Shown here in pieces: positions 27,801 to 36,866 of a stretch of DNA of 61,832 bases. Made by a program: the position numbers and the translations under genes. The notes below the pieces were generated by a model, which saw only the letters and a list, made by a program, of their open reading frames with translations, made no database searches and had not been told where the DNA came from. The first letter of the stretch is position 1. Each line of letters starts with the position of its first letter. This DNA is from Bacteroidales bacterium (GTDB lineage Bacteria > Bacteroidota > Bacteroidia > Bacteroidales > Bacteroidaceae): positions 1-61,832 of the forward strand of contig JALEZQ010000074.1 in NCBI GenBank assembly GCA_022772475.1, written 5' to 3'.

Positions 27801-28755
27801 CGTAGGCAACCTCTTCGACTTCGACGAGAAGAGCGGCTGGCACACCAAGTGGGGCGCCGCGGCCACACCCTTCGACGTGGTCATCGACCTGCGCTCCGTC
27901 AACGAGCTCGACCGTCTGGTTTACATGCCGCGTGAAGACGCCTCGAACGGCACGCTGCTCAAGGGCAGCATCGCCTACAGTTTGGACCGCCAAAACTGGA
28001 GCGAGCCCGTGGCCTTCAACTGGGAACGCAACGGCGACAACAAGACCTTCTCCTTCGACGGCAAACCCAAGGCACGCTATATCCGTCTGCACGTCGATGA
28101 AGGCGTGGGTAAGTTCGGCTCCGGCCGTGAAATGTACATCTTCAAGGTGGCCGATACCAAGAGCTACATCCAGGGCGACATCAACAATGACAACCGCATC
28201 GACGAGAACGACCTGACCTCCTACATGAACTACACCGGTCTGCGCCGCGGCGATGGCGACTTTGAATATGTCAGCGGCGGCGACATCAACGGCAACGGCC
28301 TCATCGACGCCTACGACATCTCCGTCGTGACCACCGAACTCGACGGCGGCGTGCGCAACAACAACGACCGCGTGTCCGGTTCGCTCGTCCTCACGCCCGG
28401 CAAGAAGACCTTCGCCGCCGGCGACGAGGTGGAAATCACCGTCTCGGGCAAGGACCTGTACGCTGTCAACGGTTTGAGCTTCGCCCTGCCTTACGACACG
28501 CAGGAACTGGAATATGTCGGCACCACCCTCGTGGCCATGAAGAGTATGGTCAACCTCACCAACGACCGTCTGCACACCAGCGGTCAGAAGGTGCTCTATC
28601 CCACCTTCGTCAACAGGGGCAACAGCGCCCTGCTCGACGATGGCAGCAACACCCTCTTCGTCATCAAGTTCAAAGCCAAGAAGGCCGGCAAGTTCACGCT
28701 CAAGGCCCAGGACGGCATCCTCGTGGACCGCAACCTCGGCACCGTAGCTTTCTAA
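24892..28755 (+). CDS. Multidomain glycoside hydrolase family 31 enzyme (GH31-FN3-CBM32-dockerin-cohesin-like)
   Basis: 1287 residues from the ATG at 24892, which starts the signal peptide (MKQSPLMKGGRYAIMALALP). Residues 40-270 are the N-terminal beta domain; the (beta/alpha)8 barrel has the nucleophile in VRVLKTDVAWVGAGYSF (Asp429) and the likely acid/base in YAGIWSGDQTGGDW (Asp481); the C-terminal beta domain carries EGRWVDYYNGDVYQGG. Then follow an FN3 domain (about 880-945), an F5/8-type C/CBM32 domain (about 950-1090), a dockerin with two calcium loops (GDINNDNRIDENDL and GDINGNGLIDAYDI) and a final cohesin-like beta domain ending DRNLGTVAF. The family contains alpha-glucosidases, alpha-xylosidases and mucin-active alpha-N-acetylgalactosaminidases; the accessory domains and the TDVAWVG motif make a host-glycan substrate plausible but unproven. 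No T9SS tail is seen. Confidence 0.88.
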   Translation: MKQSPLMKGGRYAIMALALPLAAGTATALPSASALPAQHISRMADAGVVKSARQINPTTIEVLYQDGKMLTLDFYGANIVRLFRDDQGGILRDPVASPPAQILVDNARRYPGSVVLQDGAQAITATTDKVALSINKSTGLLTLTNRSTGEVVVQELLPAQLGEKSTTLTFAAAADEYFYGGGVQNGRFSHKGKSIAIVNTNNWVDGGVASPTPFYWSTKGYGVMWHTFRPGRYDFGATEEGKVTITHNEKYLDVFLMVDETPVGLLNDFYQLTGNPVLLPKFGFYQGHLNAYNRDYWTPDEKGFMLYEDGKRYKESQKDNGGVKESLNGEKNNYQFSARAAIDRYLNNDMPLGWFLPNDGYGAGYGQTGTLDGNIANLKSFGDYARSKGVEIGLWTQSDLHPKQGIEALLQRDIVKEVRDAGVRVLKTDVAWVGAGYSFGLNGVADVGEIMPYYGSNARPFIISLDGWAGTQRYAGIWSGDQTGGDWEYIRFHIPTFIGSGLSGQPNISSDTDGIFGGKNVPVNVREFQWKTFTPMELNMDGWGSNPKYPHVLGEPATSINRSYLKLKSMLMPYAYTAAAEAVDGKPMIRAMFLDSPNAYTLGTATQYQFMFGPSFLVAPIYQATRADEQGNDIRNGIYLPEGRWVDYYNGDVYQGGRIINEYDAPLWKLPVFVKADAIIPMTNPNNNPVGIRKDYRAYEIYAENGATYNEYDDDGMTQAYLDGRSTRTLVTTAVNKGRLSLTIDPTIGAFDGFVKDKVTELRINVSRQPKKVVAKVGGKSVKLQAVSSEADFENGQNVVFYDAAPNLNRFATKGSDAEKMQVIKNPQLKVKLAATDVCENAVEVTVDGFAYAPADRQRTHSGSLSAPKASVNEEGTEPFALTPSWPAVDNADYYEIEFQGMIYSTIRSTAFTIDGLTAETPYSMKVRAVNKDGVSEWTTCTATTKSNPLEFAIRGIKAVNSAPDQGGSTVGNLFDFDEKSGWHTKWGAAATPFDVVIDLRSVNELDRLVYMPREDASNGTLLKGSIAYSLDRQNWSEPVAFNWERNGDNKTFSFDGKPKARYIRLHVDEGVGKFGSGREMYIFKVADTKSYIQGDINNDNRIDENDLTSYMNYTGLRRGDGDFEYVSGGDINGNGLIDAYDISVVTTELDGGVRNNNDRVSGSLVLTPGKKTFAAGDEVEITVSGKDLYAVNGLSFALPYDTQELEYVGTTLVAMKSMVNLTNDRLHTSGQKVLYPTFVNRGNSALLDDGSNTLFVIKFKAKKAGKFTLKAQDGILVDRNLGTVAF

Positions 28756-28797
28756 ACCGCACTGCATCGCCTGTGCTTGCCGCAGGCTTATACTCAC

Positions 28798-28837
28798 AAA
28801 GGCCGCATGCCCATCACCACGGGCGTGCGGCCTTTTT
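28798..28837 (+). terminator. Terminator of the GH31 gene
   Basis: GGCCGCATGCCC pairs with GGGCGTGCGGCC (28801-28812 with 28821-28832, one G-T pair), flanked by AAA and TTTTT. Confidence 0.9.
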
Positions 28838-28854
28838 CAGAATGCTGCCGGCAG

Positions 28855-29131
28855 ACAGACAACCGGGACAACATCCTCAGTTGTATCCGTTATCCCTGTT
28901 GTTCCCCAAAAGAGAAGCACGACAACAAAAACAACAGGAACAACTTTCTTGGTTGTACCCTTTGTTCAAGTTGTCGTTATATAAAGAAGCATGACAACAA
29001 AAACAACAGGGACAACTTTCTTGGTTGTACCCGTTGTTCAAGTTGTCGTTATATAAAGAAGCACGACAACAAAAACAACAGGGACAACATGCTATGTGGC
29101 ATTCGTTGTCCCTGTTGTCCTTGTTGTCGTC
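28855..29131. repeat. Tandem array of GACAAC/GTTGTC hairpins (72-bp period)
   Basis: GACAACAAAAACAACAGG starts at 28921, 28993 and 29065, exactly 72 bp apart. Each unit is a long imperfect palindrome closing at GTTGTCG, separated by TTATATAAAGAAGCA-like spacers. A diverged unit precedes (28858-28905), and the last unit has a different loop but still closes (GGGACAAC with GTTGTCCC). The loop sequence is shared with the single element at 3389-3449. Confidence 0.9.
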
Positions 29132-29135
29132 AAAA

Positions 29136-29325
29136 TTATTCAGCCTTCCACTCATACGGCTTGCCGGCCGTCAGGCGCACGTTCTCGCCCGCCGCCTTGC
29201 CGTCGTGCAGACGGGCGTATAAGTTGATCATCCAGGCGCGGCTCCATCCCGTATAGGTGCCGCGGCGTTCCACCTCGTTGTAGTAGCGGCGGCGCGCGAT
29301 GGTGCGGCAGGCAGGGAGGCGTGCG
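29136..29325 (-). pseudogene. Remnant of a GH95-type alpha-L-fucosidase C-terminus
   Basis: On the minus strand an open stretch of about 62 codons ends at the TAA 29136-29138. It reads RRGTYTGWSRAWMINLYARL followed by HDGKAAGENV, close to the end of GH95 fucosidases, where TGWSxAWKINLWARLxDG is conserved. There is no start codon and no upstream catalytic part; the frame runs into the cdsA 3' end at 29326. This fits a truncated relic whose body was lost when the adjacent DNA was rearranged. A chance match is possible but the motif is long. Confidence 0.5.
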
Positions 29326-30174
29326 TCAGCGGCACAACAGTGTGAGGTAGATAACGGAGGCGGGGATGGCCAGCAGCGACGAGTCGAAGCGGTCCAGCAG
29401 ACCGCCGTGTCCGGGCAGCAGATGGCCGCTGTCCTTGATGCCGAGCGTGCGTTTCATCTGGCTCTCTACAAGGTCGCCATAGGTACCCGCCACGCATACC
29501 GTCAGGCCGAAGCCCAGCCATTTCGGTAGCGTCAGTACGTCCGACATGGTGTGCGCGGCGAAGGCTATACCCAGCGTCACGAGGCAGCCGCCGATGCTCC
29601 CTATCCACGACTTCGCCGGCGATACCGACGGGAAGAGTTTGGCGGGGAAACGGCGGTGCAGCAGGCTGCCCACACAGTAGGCCCCCGTATCGTTCGCCCA
29701 GAGGAAGACGAAGACCGACAGCGGCAGGGCATAGACGTAACCCTCGTTGCCGCCGGCGGGGAAGGCCGTGAAAGCCAGCAGACCGAAGGGTAGGGCGATG
29801 TAGATGAGGGCGGCGAACGTATAGGCCCAGTTGCGCAGCGGGTTGCCGCCCTTGAGGTAGAGTTCGCTCACGGGGATGAGGATGAGCGCCAGCAGCAGCG
29901 CCACGAGCAGGTTTTGCGTCAGGTGGTCGCCGGCACCATGCCCGCTGGCCAGGGCGAAGCACAGCAGGAAAATCAGTTCGCCGGCTGCCGCCAGCAGGAA
30001 GGGGTTGAGCCGGCCGCCCGCCGAGAGGTTGATGTTGGCAGCAAATTCCCACAGCGTGAGGGCCGTGATGACTGTGAAGAGCACGGCGAAGTAGGTTGCG
30101 CCGGCCATCATGCCGCCCACGAGCAGCGCCACGAACAGCACGCCCGTGGCGGTGCGCAAGATCAGATTCTTCAT
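29326..30174 (-). CDS. cdsA: Phosphatidate cytidylyltransferase
   Basis: A 282-residue integral membrane enzyme making CDP-diacylglycerol from phosphatidate and CTP, the branch point of phospholipid synthesis. There are several hydrophobic helices. The CDS signature is complete near the C-terminus: SQMKRTLGIKDSGHLLPGHG followed by GLLDRFDS. The ATG at 30174 is chosen because MKNLILRTATGVLFVAL starts the first membrane helix; the frame stays open upstream into the ftsH tail but without sense. It begins 22 nt after the ftsH stop, as last gene of rsfS-ftsH-cdsA. Confidence 0.95.
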   Translation of the reverse strand: MKNLILRTATGVLFVALLVGGMMAGATYFAVLFTVITALTLWEFAANINLSAGGRLNPFLLAAAGELIFLLCFALASGHGAGDHLTQNLLVALLLALILIPVSELYLKGGNPLRNWAYTFAALIYIALPFGLLAFTAFPAGGNEGYVYALPLSVFVFLWANDTGAYCVGSLLHRRFPAKLFPSVSPAKSWIGSIGGCLVTLGIAFAAHTMSDVLTLPKWLGFGLTVCVAGTYGDLVESQMKRTLGIKDSGHLLPGHGGLLDRFDSSLLAIPASVIYLTLLCR

Positions 30175-30196
30175 AGTACTTGGTGTCAGGTTGTCG

Positions 30197-32302
<2,106 letters not shown>

Positions 32303-32319
32303 GATGCTTGGTCGTGAGG

Positions 32320-32679
32320 TTAGTCGAGGTCAGGAATGTCCTGCAGTTGGGCGTCGTCCCAGAGGTGCTCAAGGTCGTAGTGGTCGCGGGCGTCGGGCAC
32401 GAAGATGTGCACCATCACCGTGCCGTAGTCCATGGCCACCCACAGGGCGTTCTGGCGTCCGGCGATGGCCGACGGGCGCTCGCCGCATTCCTTGAGGGCA
32501 AACTCCTTGACCGAGTCGGCCACGGCCTCTACCTGTTGCGGCGAACCGCAGGTGCAGATGACGAAATGGCGCGCCGGCGCCGAGACGATGTGCGAGAGGT
32601 CGGCGATGGTGATTTCGCGGCCCTTCTTTTCCTGTATGCCTTTGACGATGCTTTCTACGAGAGGTGTTTGGTTCTGCAT
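32320..32679 (-). CDS. rsfS: Ribosome silencing factor RsfS
   Basis: A 119-residue protein of the Iojap/DUF143 family that binds ribosomal protein uL14 and blocks subunit joining when nutrients are short. Family features: IQEKKGREITIADLSHI, FVICTCGSPQQVEAVADSV, and the C-terminal WVAMDYGTVMVHIFVPDARDHYDLEHLW, including the nearly invariant D-Y/F-G...V-H-I/V-F block. Length is typical. First gene of the rsfS-ftsH-cdsA operon, as commonly seen in Bacteroidales. Confidence 0.94.
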   Translation of the reverse strand: MQNQTPLVESIVKGIQEKKGREITIADLSHIVSAPARHFVICTCGSPQQVEAVADSVKEFALKECGERPSAIAGRQNALWVAMDYGTVMVHIFVPDARDHYDLEHLWDDAQLQDIPDLD

Positions 32680-32759
32680 TTGTAAGTATGAATTATGTAT
32701 TAGCGGGGCGAAGACGGCTTCAGGGCCTTCTACGCCATATTAACGTATATAATGGAATG

Positions 32760-32767
32760 CAAAGGTA
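32760..32767 (-). promoter_or_regulatory. -7 box of the rsfS-ftsH-cdsA operon
   Basis: The minus strand reads TACCTTTG (TAnnTTTG), 80 nt upstream of rsfS. The rest of the 32680-32996 gap holds only the tRNA-Gln promoter. Confidence 0.6.
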
Positions 32768-32924
32768 CGCCCTTTTCTCCGATTGGTGAAGCCGTCGGGC
32801 CAAAACGTGCGGCGGGTTAAGGATTTTTGAGGACCTTTTGAGAGCCTGCACCCCGCGTCCGACCCCCTGCAATCGCCGTAAAGCAAACTTTTTCCAAACT
32901 TTTTTGAAAAAAATCGGCGAAACG

Positions 32925-32956
32925 TTTGGTGGGTATCGCGGAAAGCCCTACCTTTG
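32925..32956 (+). promoter_or_regulatory. tRNA-Gln promoter
   Basis: TTTG (32925-32928), 20-nt spacer, TACCTTTG (32949-32956): a full match to the Bacteroidetes consensus, 40 nt before the tRNA. Confidence 0.85.
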
Positions 32957-32996
32957 CACCCGTAATCGAGAGGGCATCTTGGTTACGAAAGGATAT

Positions 32997-33068
32997 TGGG
33001 GTATGGTGTAATTGGCAACACTACAGATTCTGGTCCTGTCTTTCCTGGTTCGAGTCCGGGTACCCCAA
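32997..33068 (+). tRNA. tRNA-Gln (anticodon CTG)
   Basis: A 72-nt cloverleaf: acceptor TGGGGTA/TACCCCA, anticodon loop TTCTGGT with anticodon CTG, T-arm CCTGG-TTCGAGT-CCGGG (one T-G pair), discriminator A. The innermost anticodon stem position is an A-C mismatch (ACAGA/CCTGT). Confidence 0.92.
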
Positions 33069-33077
33069 CTGAACAGA

Positions 33078-33109
33078 GCGCGTCTGCACAAGCAGGCGCG
33101 CTTTTGTTT
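33078..33109 (+). terminator. tRNA-Gln terminator
   Basis: GCGCGTCTGC (33078-33087) pairs with GCAGGCGCGC (33092-33101), with one G-T pair, followed by TTTTGTTT. Confidence 0.8.
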
Positions 33110-33218
33110 GGATAGATGCGGTTGCCCTCGTCGATTACAGCGGCCGGCACCGCCGGAGCGATAGAAAACGCCCGCTTCCCGGCGAATATTTTTCCGACAA
33201 GGTGGTCGAAAAGCGCGA

Positions 33219-33250
33219 TTTGCATTTCGCCCCAATTTGTATTATCTTTG
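33219..33250 (+). promoter_or_regulatory. Promoter with no gene behind it
   Basis: TTTG (33219-33222), 20-nt spacer, TATCTTTG (33243-33250): a full consensus promoter. It is followed after about 20 nt by the terminator hairpin at 33270-33294. Confidence 0.75.
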
Positions 33251-33256
33251 CAGTGA

Positions 33257-33295
33257 AGAAGTGTAGCAGGTCCCCTCGTGGGGCCTTTTTTGTTG
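33257..33295 (+). ncRNA. Candidate very short transcript (about 40 nt) ending in a terminator hairpin
   Basis: Downstream of the promoter at 33219-33250 the only structure is GGTCCCC-tcgt-GGGGCC followed by TTTTTT. No ORF fits. The transcript would be almost only a terminator hairpin. Confidence 0.35.
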
Positions 33296-33307
33296 GCCTA
33301 CAGACCG

Positions 33308-33420
33308 ATTTACGCCTTGGGCGACCGTAAAAACTGTCGCCCAAGGCGTAAATTCACTCGCCCAAACTGTGTCTTCCGTCGCCTAAGCCCTGCTTTTCGT
33401 CGCCCGAATGCCGTTTTTTG
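33308..33420. repeat. 18-bp perfect inverted repeat running into a 21-bp tandem array
   Basis: Arms at 33308-33325 and 33336-33353 (ATTTACGCCTTGGGCGAC and its exact complement). The right arm is also the start of four units of exactly 21 bp (33337, 33358, 33379, 33400), each beginning TCGCC(C/T), with different remainders. The rest of the gap to 33577 shows no gene. Confidence 0.8.
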
Positions 33421-33577
33421 CAGCGGCCTACCGTTAATCTTTCCTAAACTTTCTGCCGCCCAAAAGACCGATGATTGGGAACGCTTGGTCACAACGTGAA
33501 CTGACGCCACCCCATTTTGCCGCCAATGCGGCGGTTTGTGGTGGTTGGGCGGGCGCCTATATATATGCGTGGGCAGT

Positions 33578-33940
33578 CTATCGCGCCAGGGCGTAGCCGC
33601 CCCATACGGCGATGGCGCCGAGGAGCAGGCTGGCGGCGGTGTAGAGCAGGGCGGTGAGCATCTGGCTGCCGTTAGCGAGCGTGAGGTTCTCGTTCATGAA
33701 GGTGGAGAAGGTGGTGAAACCGCCGCAGAGGCCCGTGATGAGGACGAGGCGGGCGTGGGCCGACAGCGGTGTGGGTAGTCCGCTGAGGATGCCGATGAGG
33801 AAGCAGCCCGCCACGTTGACGGCCAGCGTGCCCCACGGCAGCGACAGCCAGGTGATGCCGACGAGGGCGCGGCCCACGGCATAGCGCAGGATGCTGCCCA
33901 CGAAACCGCCCGTGCCGACGAGGAGGAGTTGTTTGAGCAT
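33578..33940 (-). CDS. crcB: Fluoride-specific ion channel CrcB/Fluc
   Basis: A 120-residue protein with four hydrophobic helices, forming a dual-topology dimeric channel that lets fluoride leave the cell. It begins MLKQLLLVGTGGFVGSILRY with the conserved GGxxGxxxRY, has the Asn-containing second helix LPWGTLAVNVAGCF, and the phenylalanine-rich GGFTTFSTFMNEN motif in helix 3. The ATG at 33940 gives the canonical length; the frame open further upstream covers the pckA terminator and has no family match. No fluoride riboswitch was recognised upstream. Confidence 0.95.
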   Translation of the reverse strand: MLKQLLLVGTGGFVGSILRYAVGRALVGITWLSLPWGTLAVNVAGCFLIGILSGLPTPLSAHARLVLITGLCGGFTTFSTFMNENLTLANGSQMLTALLYTAASLLLGAIAVWGGYALAR

Positions 33941-33980
33941 AATGGATGGATAGGAGAAAACGGCGTGTGGCACAAACGAA

Positions 33981-34024
33981 AGCGGCCGCCCGCTCACCCT
34001 TGGGGTTTGAGCGTGGCGGCCGCT
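33981..34024 (-). terminator. pckA terminator
   Basis: AGCGGCCGCC (33981-33990) pairs perfectly with GGCGGCCGCT (34015-34024). On the minus strand TTCGTTTG follows, a weak T tract. Confidence 0.6.
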
Positions 34025-34056
34025 GATACTATCAGATAGTCTGAATAGAGGTTTGC

Positions 34057-35661
34057 TTAGAGCTGGGGACCGGCTGCTACGAGAGCCTTGCCGGCTTCGT
34101 TGCCCTGATACTTCACGAAGTTCTTGATGAAGCGAGCAGCGAGGTCCTTGGCCTTCTCTTCCCACTGGCAAGCGCACTTGTAGGTGTCGCGGGGGTCGAG
34201 GATGGCGGGGTCAACGCCGGGCAGTTCGGTGGGCACAACGAAGTTGAAGAAGGGGATGCTCTTCGTGGGAGCCTTCTCGATAGAGCCGTCGAGGATGGCA
34301 TCGATGATACCGCGGGTGTCGCGGATGGAGATGCGCTTGCCCGTACCGTTCCAGCCGGTGTTTACGAGGTAAGCCTTGGCACCGTTGGCTTCCATCTTCT
34401 TCACGAGTTCCTGAGCGTACTTCGTGGGGTGCAGCTCGAGGAATGCCTGACCGAAGCAAGCCGAGAAGGTGGGAGTGGGCTCGGTGATGCCGCGCTCGGT
34501 ACCGGCGAGCTTAGCGGTGAAGCCGGAGAGGAAGTAGTACTGAGCCTGCTCGCTGGAGAGGATGCTTACGGGAGGCAGTACACCGAAGGCGTCGGCCGAG
34601 AGGAAGATAACCTGCTTGGCAGCCGGACCCTTGCTGATGGGCTTCACGATGTTCTGGATGAAGTGGATGGGGTAGGACACGCGGGTGTTCTCGGTCACGC
34701 TCTTGTCGGCGAAGTCGATCTTGCCGTTGGCGTCAACGGTAACGTTCTCGAGGAGGGCGTCACGCTTGATGGCACCGTAGATATCGGGCTCGCTTTCCTT
34801 GTCGAGGTTGATAACCTTGGCGTAGCAGCCGCCTTCGTAGTTGAACACGCCCTCGTCGTCCCATCCGTGCTCGTCGTCGCCGATGAGCTTGCGCTTGGGG
34901 TCGGTGGAAAGGGTGGTCTTACCCGTGCCGGAGAGACCGAAGAAGATGGCCGTGCTGGTCTCTTCCATGTTGGTGTTGGCCGAGCAGTGCATGGAGGCGA
35001 TGCCCTTGAGGGGGTTGTAGTAGTTCATCATGGAGAACATACCCTTCTTCATCTCACCACCGTACCAGGTGTTGATGATGACCTGCTCGCGGCTGGTGAT
35101 GTTGAAGACAACGGCGGTCTCGGAGTTGAGGCCGAGCTCCTTGTAGTTCTCAACCTTGGCCTTGGAAGCGTTGTAAACGATGAAGTCGGGCTCAAACTCG
35201 GCCAGCTCTTCCTCGGTGGGGCGGATGAACATGTTCTTTACGAAGTGGGCCTGCCATGCTACCTCCATGATGAAGCGGACAGCCATGCGGGTCTCCTTGT
35301 TGGCACCGCAGAAGCCATCGACAACGAAGAGGCGCTTGTTCGAGAGCTCCTTCTGAGCGATCTCCTTAACGGCGGCCCAAGCCTCCTGCGAAGCGGGCTT
35401 GTTGTCGTTCTTGTATTCCTCGCTGGTCCACCATACGGTGTCCTTCGAGTTCTCGTCCATGACGATGAACTTATCCTTGGGCGAACGGCCGGTGTAGATA
35501 CCCGTCATCACGTTCACAGCGCCCAACTCGGTTTCCTGACCTACCTCGAAGCCTTCGAGGCCGGCCTTGGTCTCTTCTTCGAAGAGCTGCTCGTAAGAGG
35601 GGTTGTGTACAATCTCGGTCACACCGGTGATGCCGTACTTGCTAAGATCTAATGTTGCCAT
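34057..35661 (-). CDS. pckA: Phosphoenolpyruvate carboxykinase (ATP)
   Basis: 534 residues; interconverts oxaloacetate and PEP with ATP/ADP. In Bacteroidales it usually runs toward oxaloacetate, fixing CO2 on the way to succinate. Motifs: [10 protein letters not shown] (about 56-65), the PEPCK signature [12 protein letters not shown], kinase-1a loop GLSGTGKTT (242-250), kinase-2 [17 protein letters not shown], and the adenine-binding region near [13 protein letters not shown]. All are intact. Its GC content and codon use look optimised for high expression. A promoter lies at 35790-35819 on the minus strand. Confidence 0.97.
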   Translation of the reverse strand: MATLDLSKYGITGVTEIVHNPSYEQLFEEETKAGLEGFEVGQETELGAVNVMTGIYTGRSPKDKFIVMDENSKDTVWWTSEEYKNDNKPASQEAWAAVKEIAQKELSNKRLFVVDGFCGANKETRMAVRFIMEVAWQAHFVKNMFIRPTEEELAEFEPDFIVYNASKAKVENYKELGLNSETAVVFNITSREQVIINTWYGGEMKKGMFSMMNYYNPLKGIASMHCSANTNMEETSTAIFFGLSGTGKTTLSTDPKRKLIGDDEHGWDDEGVFNYEGGCYAKVINLDKESEPDIYGAIKRDALLENVTVDANGKIDFADKSVTENTRVSYPIHFIQNIVKPISKGPAAKQVIFLSADAFGVLPPVSILSSEQAQYYFLSGFTAKLAGTERGITEPTPTFSACFGQAFLELHPTKYAQELVKKMEANGAKAYLVNTGWNGTGKRISIRDTRGIIDAILDGSIEKAPTKSIPFFNFVVPTELPGVDPAILDPRDTYKCACQWEEKAKDLAARFIKNFVKYQGNEAGKALVAAGPQL

Positions 35662-35789
35662 AGTGTTAATGGATTAGTTTATGGTGATTAATATTGTTGC
35701 TTACCGAAGCGGGCGGGCTGTAAAACCGTTGCACACTTGCTGTGGATTCTGCGCACTGCTGCGCGGCCGTGCCCTTGCTTTCGTCGTAG

Positions 35790-35819
35790 CAAAATTACGA
35801 AAAAGATTTTGTAGCCAAA
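35790..35819 (-). promoter_or_regulatory. pckA promoter
   Basis: On the minus strand TTTG (35816-35819) is followed after 18 nt by TAATTTTG (35790-35797). This leaves a 128-nt leader; no known riboswitch was recognised in it. Confidence 0.7.
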
Positions 35820-35955
35820 CGTTTTCTGCCTTTTTATTGCGCTCACTGCGTAGATATTAACGCTTTTTTAGCGTGGATTTTGCTTATCTTCGGCCTTTGC
35901 AAACTTGACCTAACAAAAGGCGGGTGCGGCAGTATGGCGGTGTGGCGGTTTTTTG

Positions 35956-35963
35956 TAATTTTG
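35956..35963 (+). promoter_or_regulatory. -7 box of upp
   Basis: TAATTTTG (TAnnTTTG), 66 nt before the upp ATG at 36030. The remainder of the 35662-36029 gap shows only the divergent pckA promoter. Confidence 0.55.
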
Positions 35964-36029
35964 CAGGTGCCGGCCTGCCCAGTGGCGGGCGGCGCAATCT
36001 TTGTTCGTTTCCTTAAATCCTACGACGCT

Positions 36030-36689
36030 ATGAAGGTAGTCAATTTGGGGGCGCAGCCCTCCGTTATAAATAACTATATGGCCGAACTGCGCGATGTGCG
36101 GGTGCAGGGTCGCCGCAGTGTGTTCCGCCACAACATGGAGCGCATTGGCTATGCCATGGCCTACGAACTGAGCCGGACGCTGGGCTACTCGCCCAAGGCG
36201 GTGCCGACGCCGCTGGGTACGAAGCTGGTGGATACCTGCGACGAGCATATCGTGGTGGGGACGGTGCTGCGTGCGGGCCTGGCCTTCCACCAGGGTTTCC
36301 TCGATGTCTTCGACGCGGCCGATGCGGCCTTCGTGGCCGCCTACCGCGACGAGGGCAAGCGCGAGGACCTGCAGATCCATCTGGACTATCTGGCGTCGCC
36401 GCGGCTGGACGGCAGCACGTTCATCCTCGTTGACCCCATGCTGGCCACGGGGGGCAGTCTCGAACTGGCCTACCGCGCTTTCATGCGGCAGGGGCAGCCG
36501 GCCAAACTGCATATTTGCTGCGTCATCGCCAGCGAGGAGGGCGTGGAGCACCTGCGTCAGGTCTTCCCCGACGACGACGTGACGCTGTGGGTGGCGGCCA
36601 TCGACCCGCTGCTCAACGACGATGCCTACATCGTGCCGGGTCTGGGCGACGCGGGAGACCTGTCGTTCGGTCCGAAGGTCAAACTGTAG
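36030..36689 (+). CDS. upp: Uracil phosphoribosyltransferase
   Basis: 219 residues; makes UMP from uracil and PRPP in pyrimidine salvage. The PRPP-binding motif is ILVDPMLATGGSLELAYRAF (about 132-151), and the uracil-binding end PGLGDAGDLSFGPK closes the protein. VGTVLRAGLAFHQGFLDVFDAADAAFVAAYR is the flexible-hood region. The ATG at 36030 (MKVVNLGAQPSVINNYM) gives normal length; the open frame upstream to 35880 contains the promoter. It is convergent with gldN, separated by a large hairpin. Confidence 0.94.
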   Translation: MKVVNLGAQPSVINNYMAELRDVRVQGRRSVFRHNMERIGYAMAYELSRTLGYSPKAVPTPLGTKLVDTCDEHIVVGTVLRAGLAFHQGFLDVFDAADAAFVAAYRDEGKREDLQIHLDYLASPRLDGSTFILVDPMLATGGSLELAYRAFMRQGQPAKLHICCVIASEEGVEHLRQVFPDDDVTLWVAAIDPLLNDDAYIVPGLGDAGDLSFGPKVKL

Positions 36690-36752
36690 TGCGCTGCGGG
36701 GAGCCGCCCTCGTTGGCGGTGCTTGCCCTGCGTTGTGCAATCTGATACATAC

Positions 36753-36842
36753 GCTCACTACGCTTTACGGCGCAGCCCGCTTTTCCATCGGTGGAAGGGG
36801 GGCTGCGCCGTAAAGCGTAGTGAGCCTAACGCGTAGTGAGCG
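36753..36842. terminator. 26-bp perfect inverted repeat between upp and gldN (probable bidirectional terminator)
   Basis: The left arm starts GCTCACTACGCTTTACGG at 36753; the right arm ends at 36825 and is its exact complement over 26 bp. The 21-nt loop pairs further (CTTTTCCA with TGGAAGGG). A third copy of GCGTAGTGAGC follows at 36831-36841. There is no clear T tract. Confidence 0.65.
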
Positions 36843-36866
36843 TGGGGCGTGGATGTGTGCGGCGTG

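Noticed and set aside
24982..28797. A 1271-residue minus-strand ORF under the GH31 gene, and similar ones under the TonB receptor, GH20 and waaA-rmuC
   Set aside because: Same shadow effect; no domain pattern, no signal peptide, no promoter.
28921..29131. CRISPR array with 72-bp period
   Set aside because: The whole unit is repeated, not a repeat plus variable spacer.
29228..30052. A 274-residue minus-strand ORF overlapping cdsA
   Set aside because: Out of frame with cdsA, arginine/proline/alanine-rich, no family signal; cdsA explains the region.
33941..34056. Fluoride riboswitch upstream of crcB
   Set aside because: The gap contains only the pckA terminator hairpin; no crcB-motif pseudoknot was recognisable.
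35662..35789. Riboswitch in the pckA leader
   Set aside because: The leader is 128 nt but I could not find a conserved riboswitch core.
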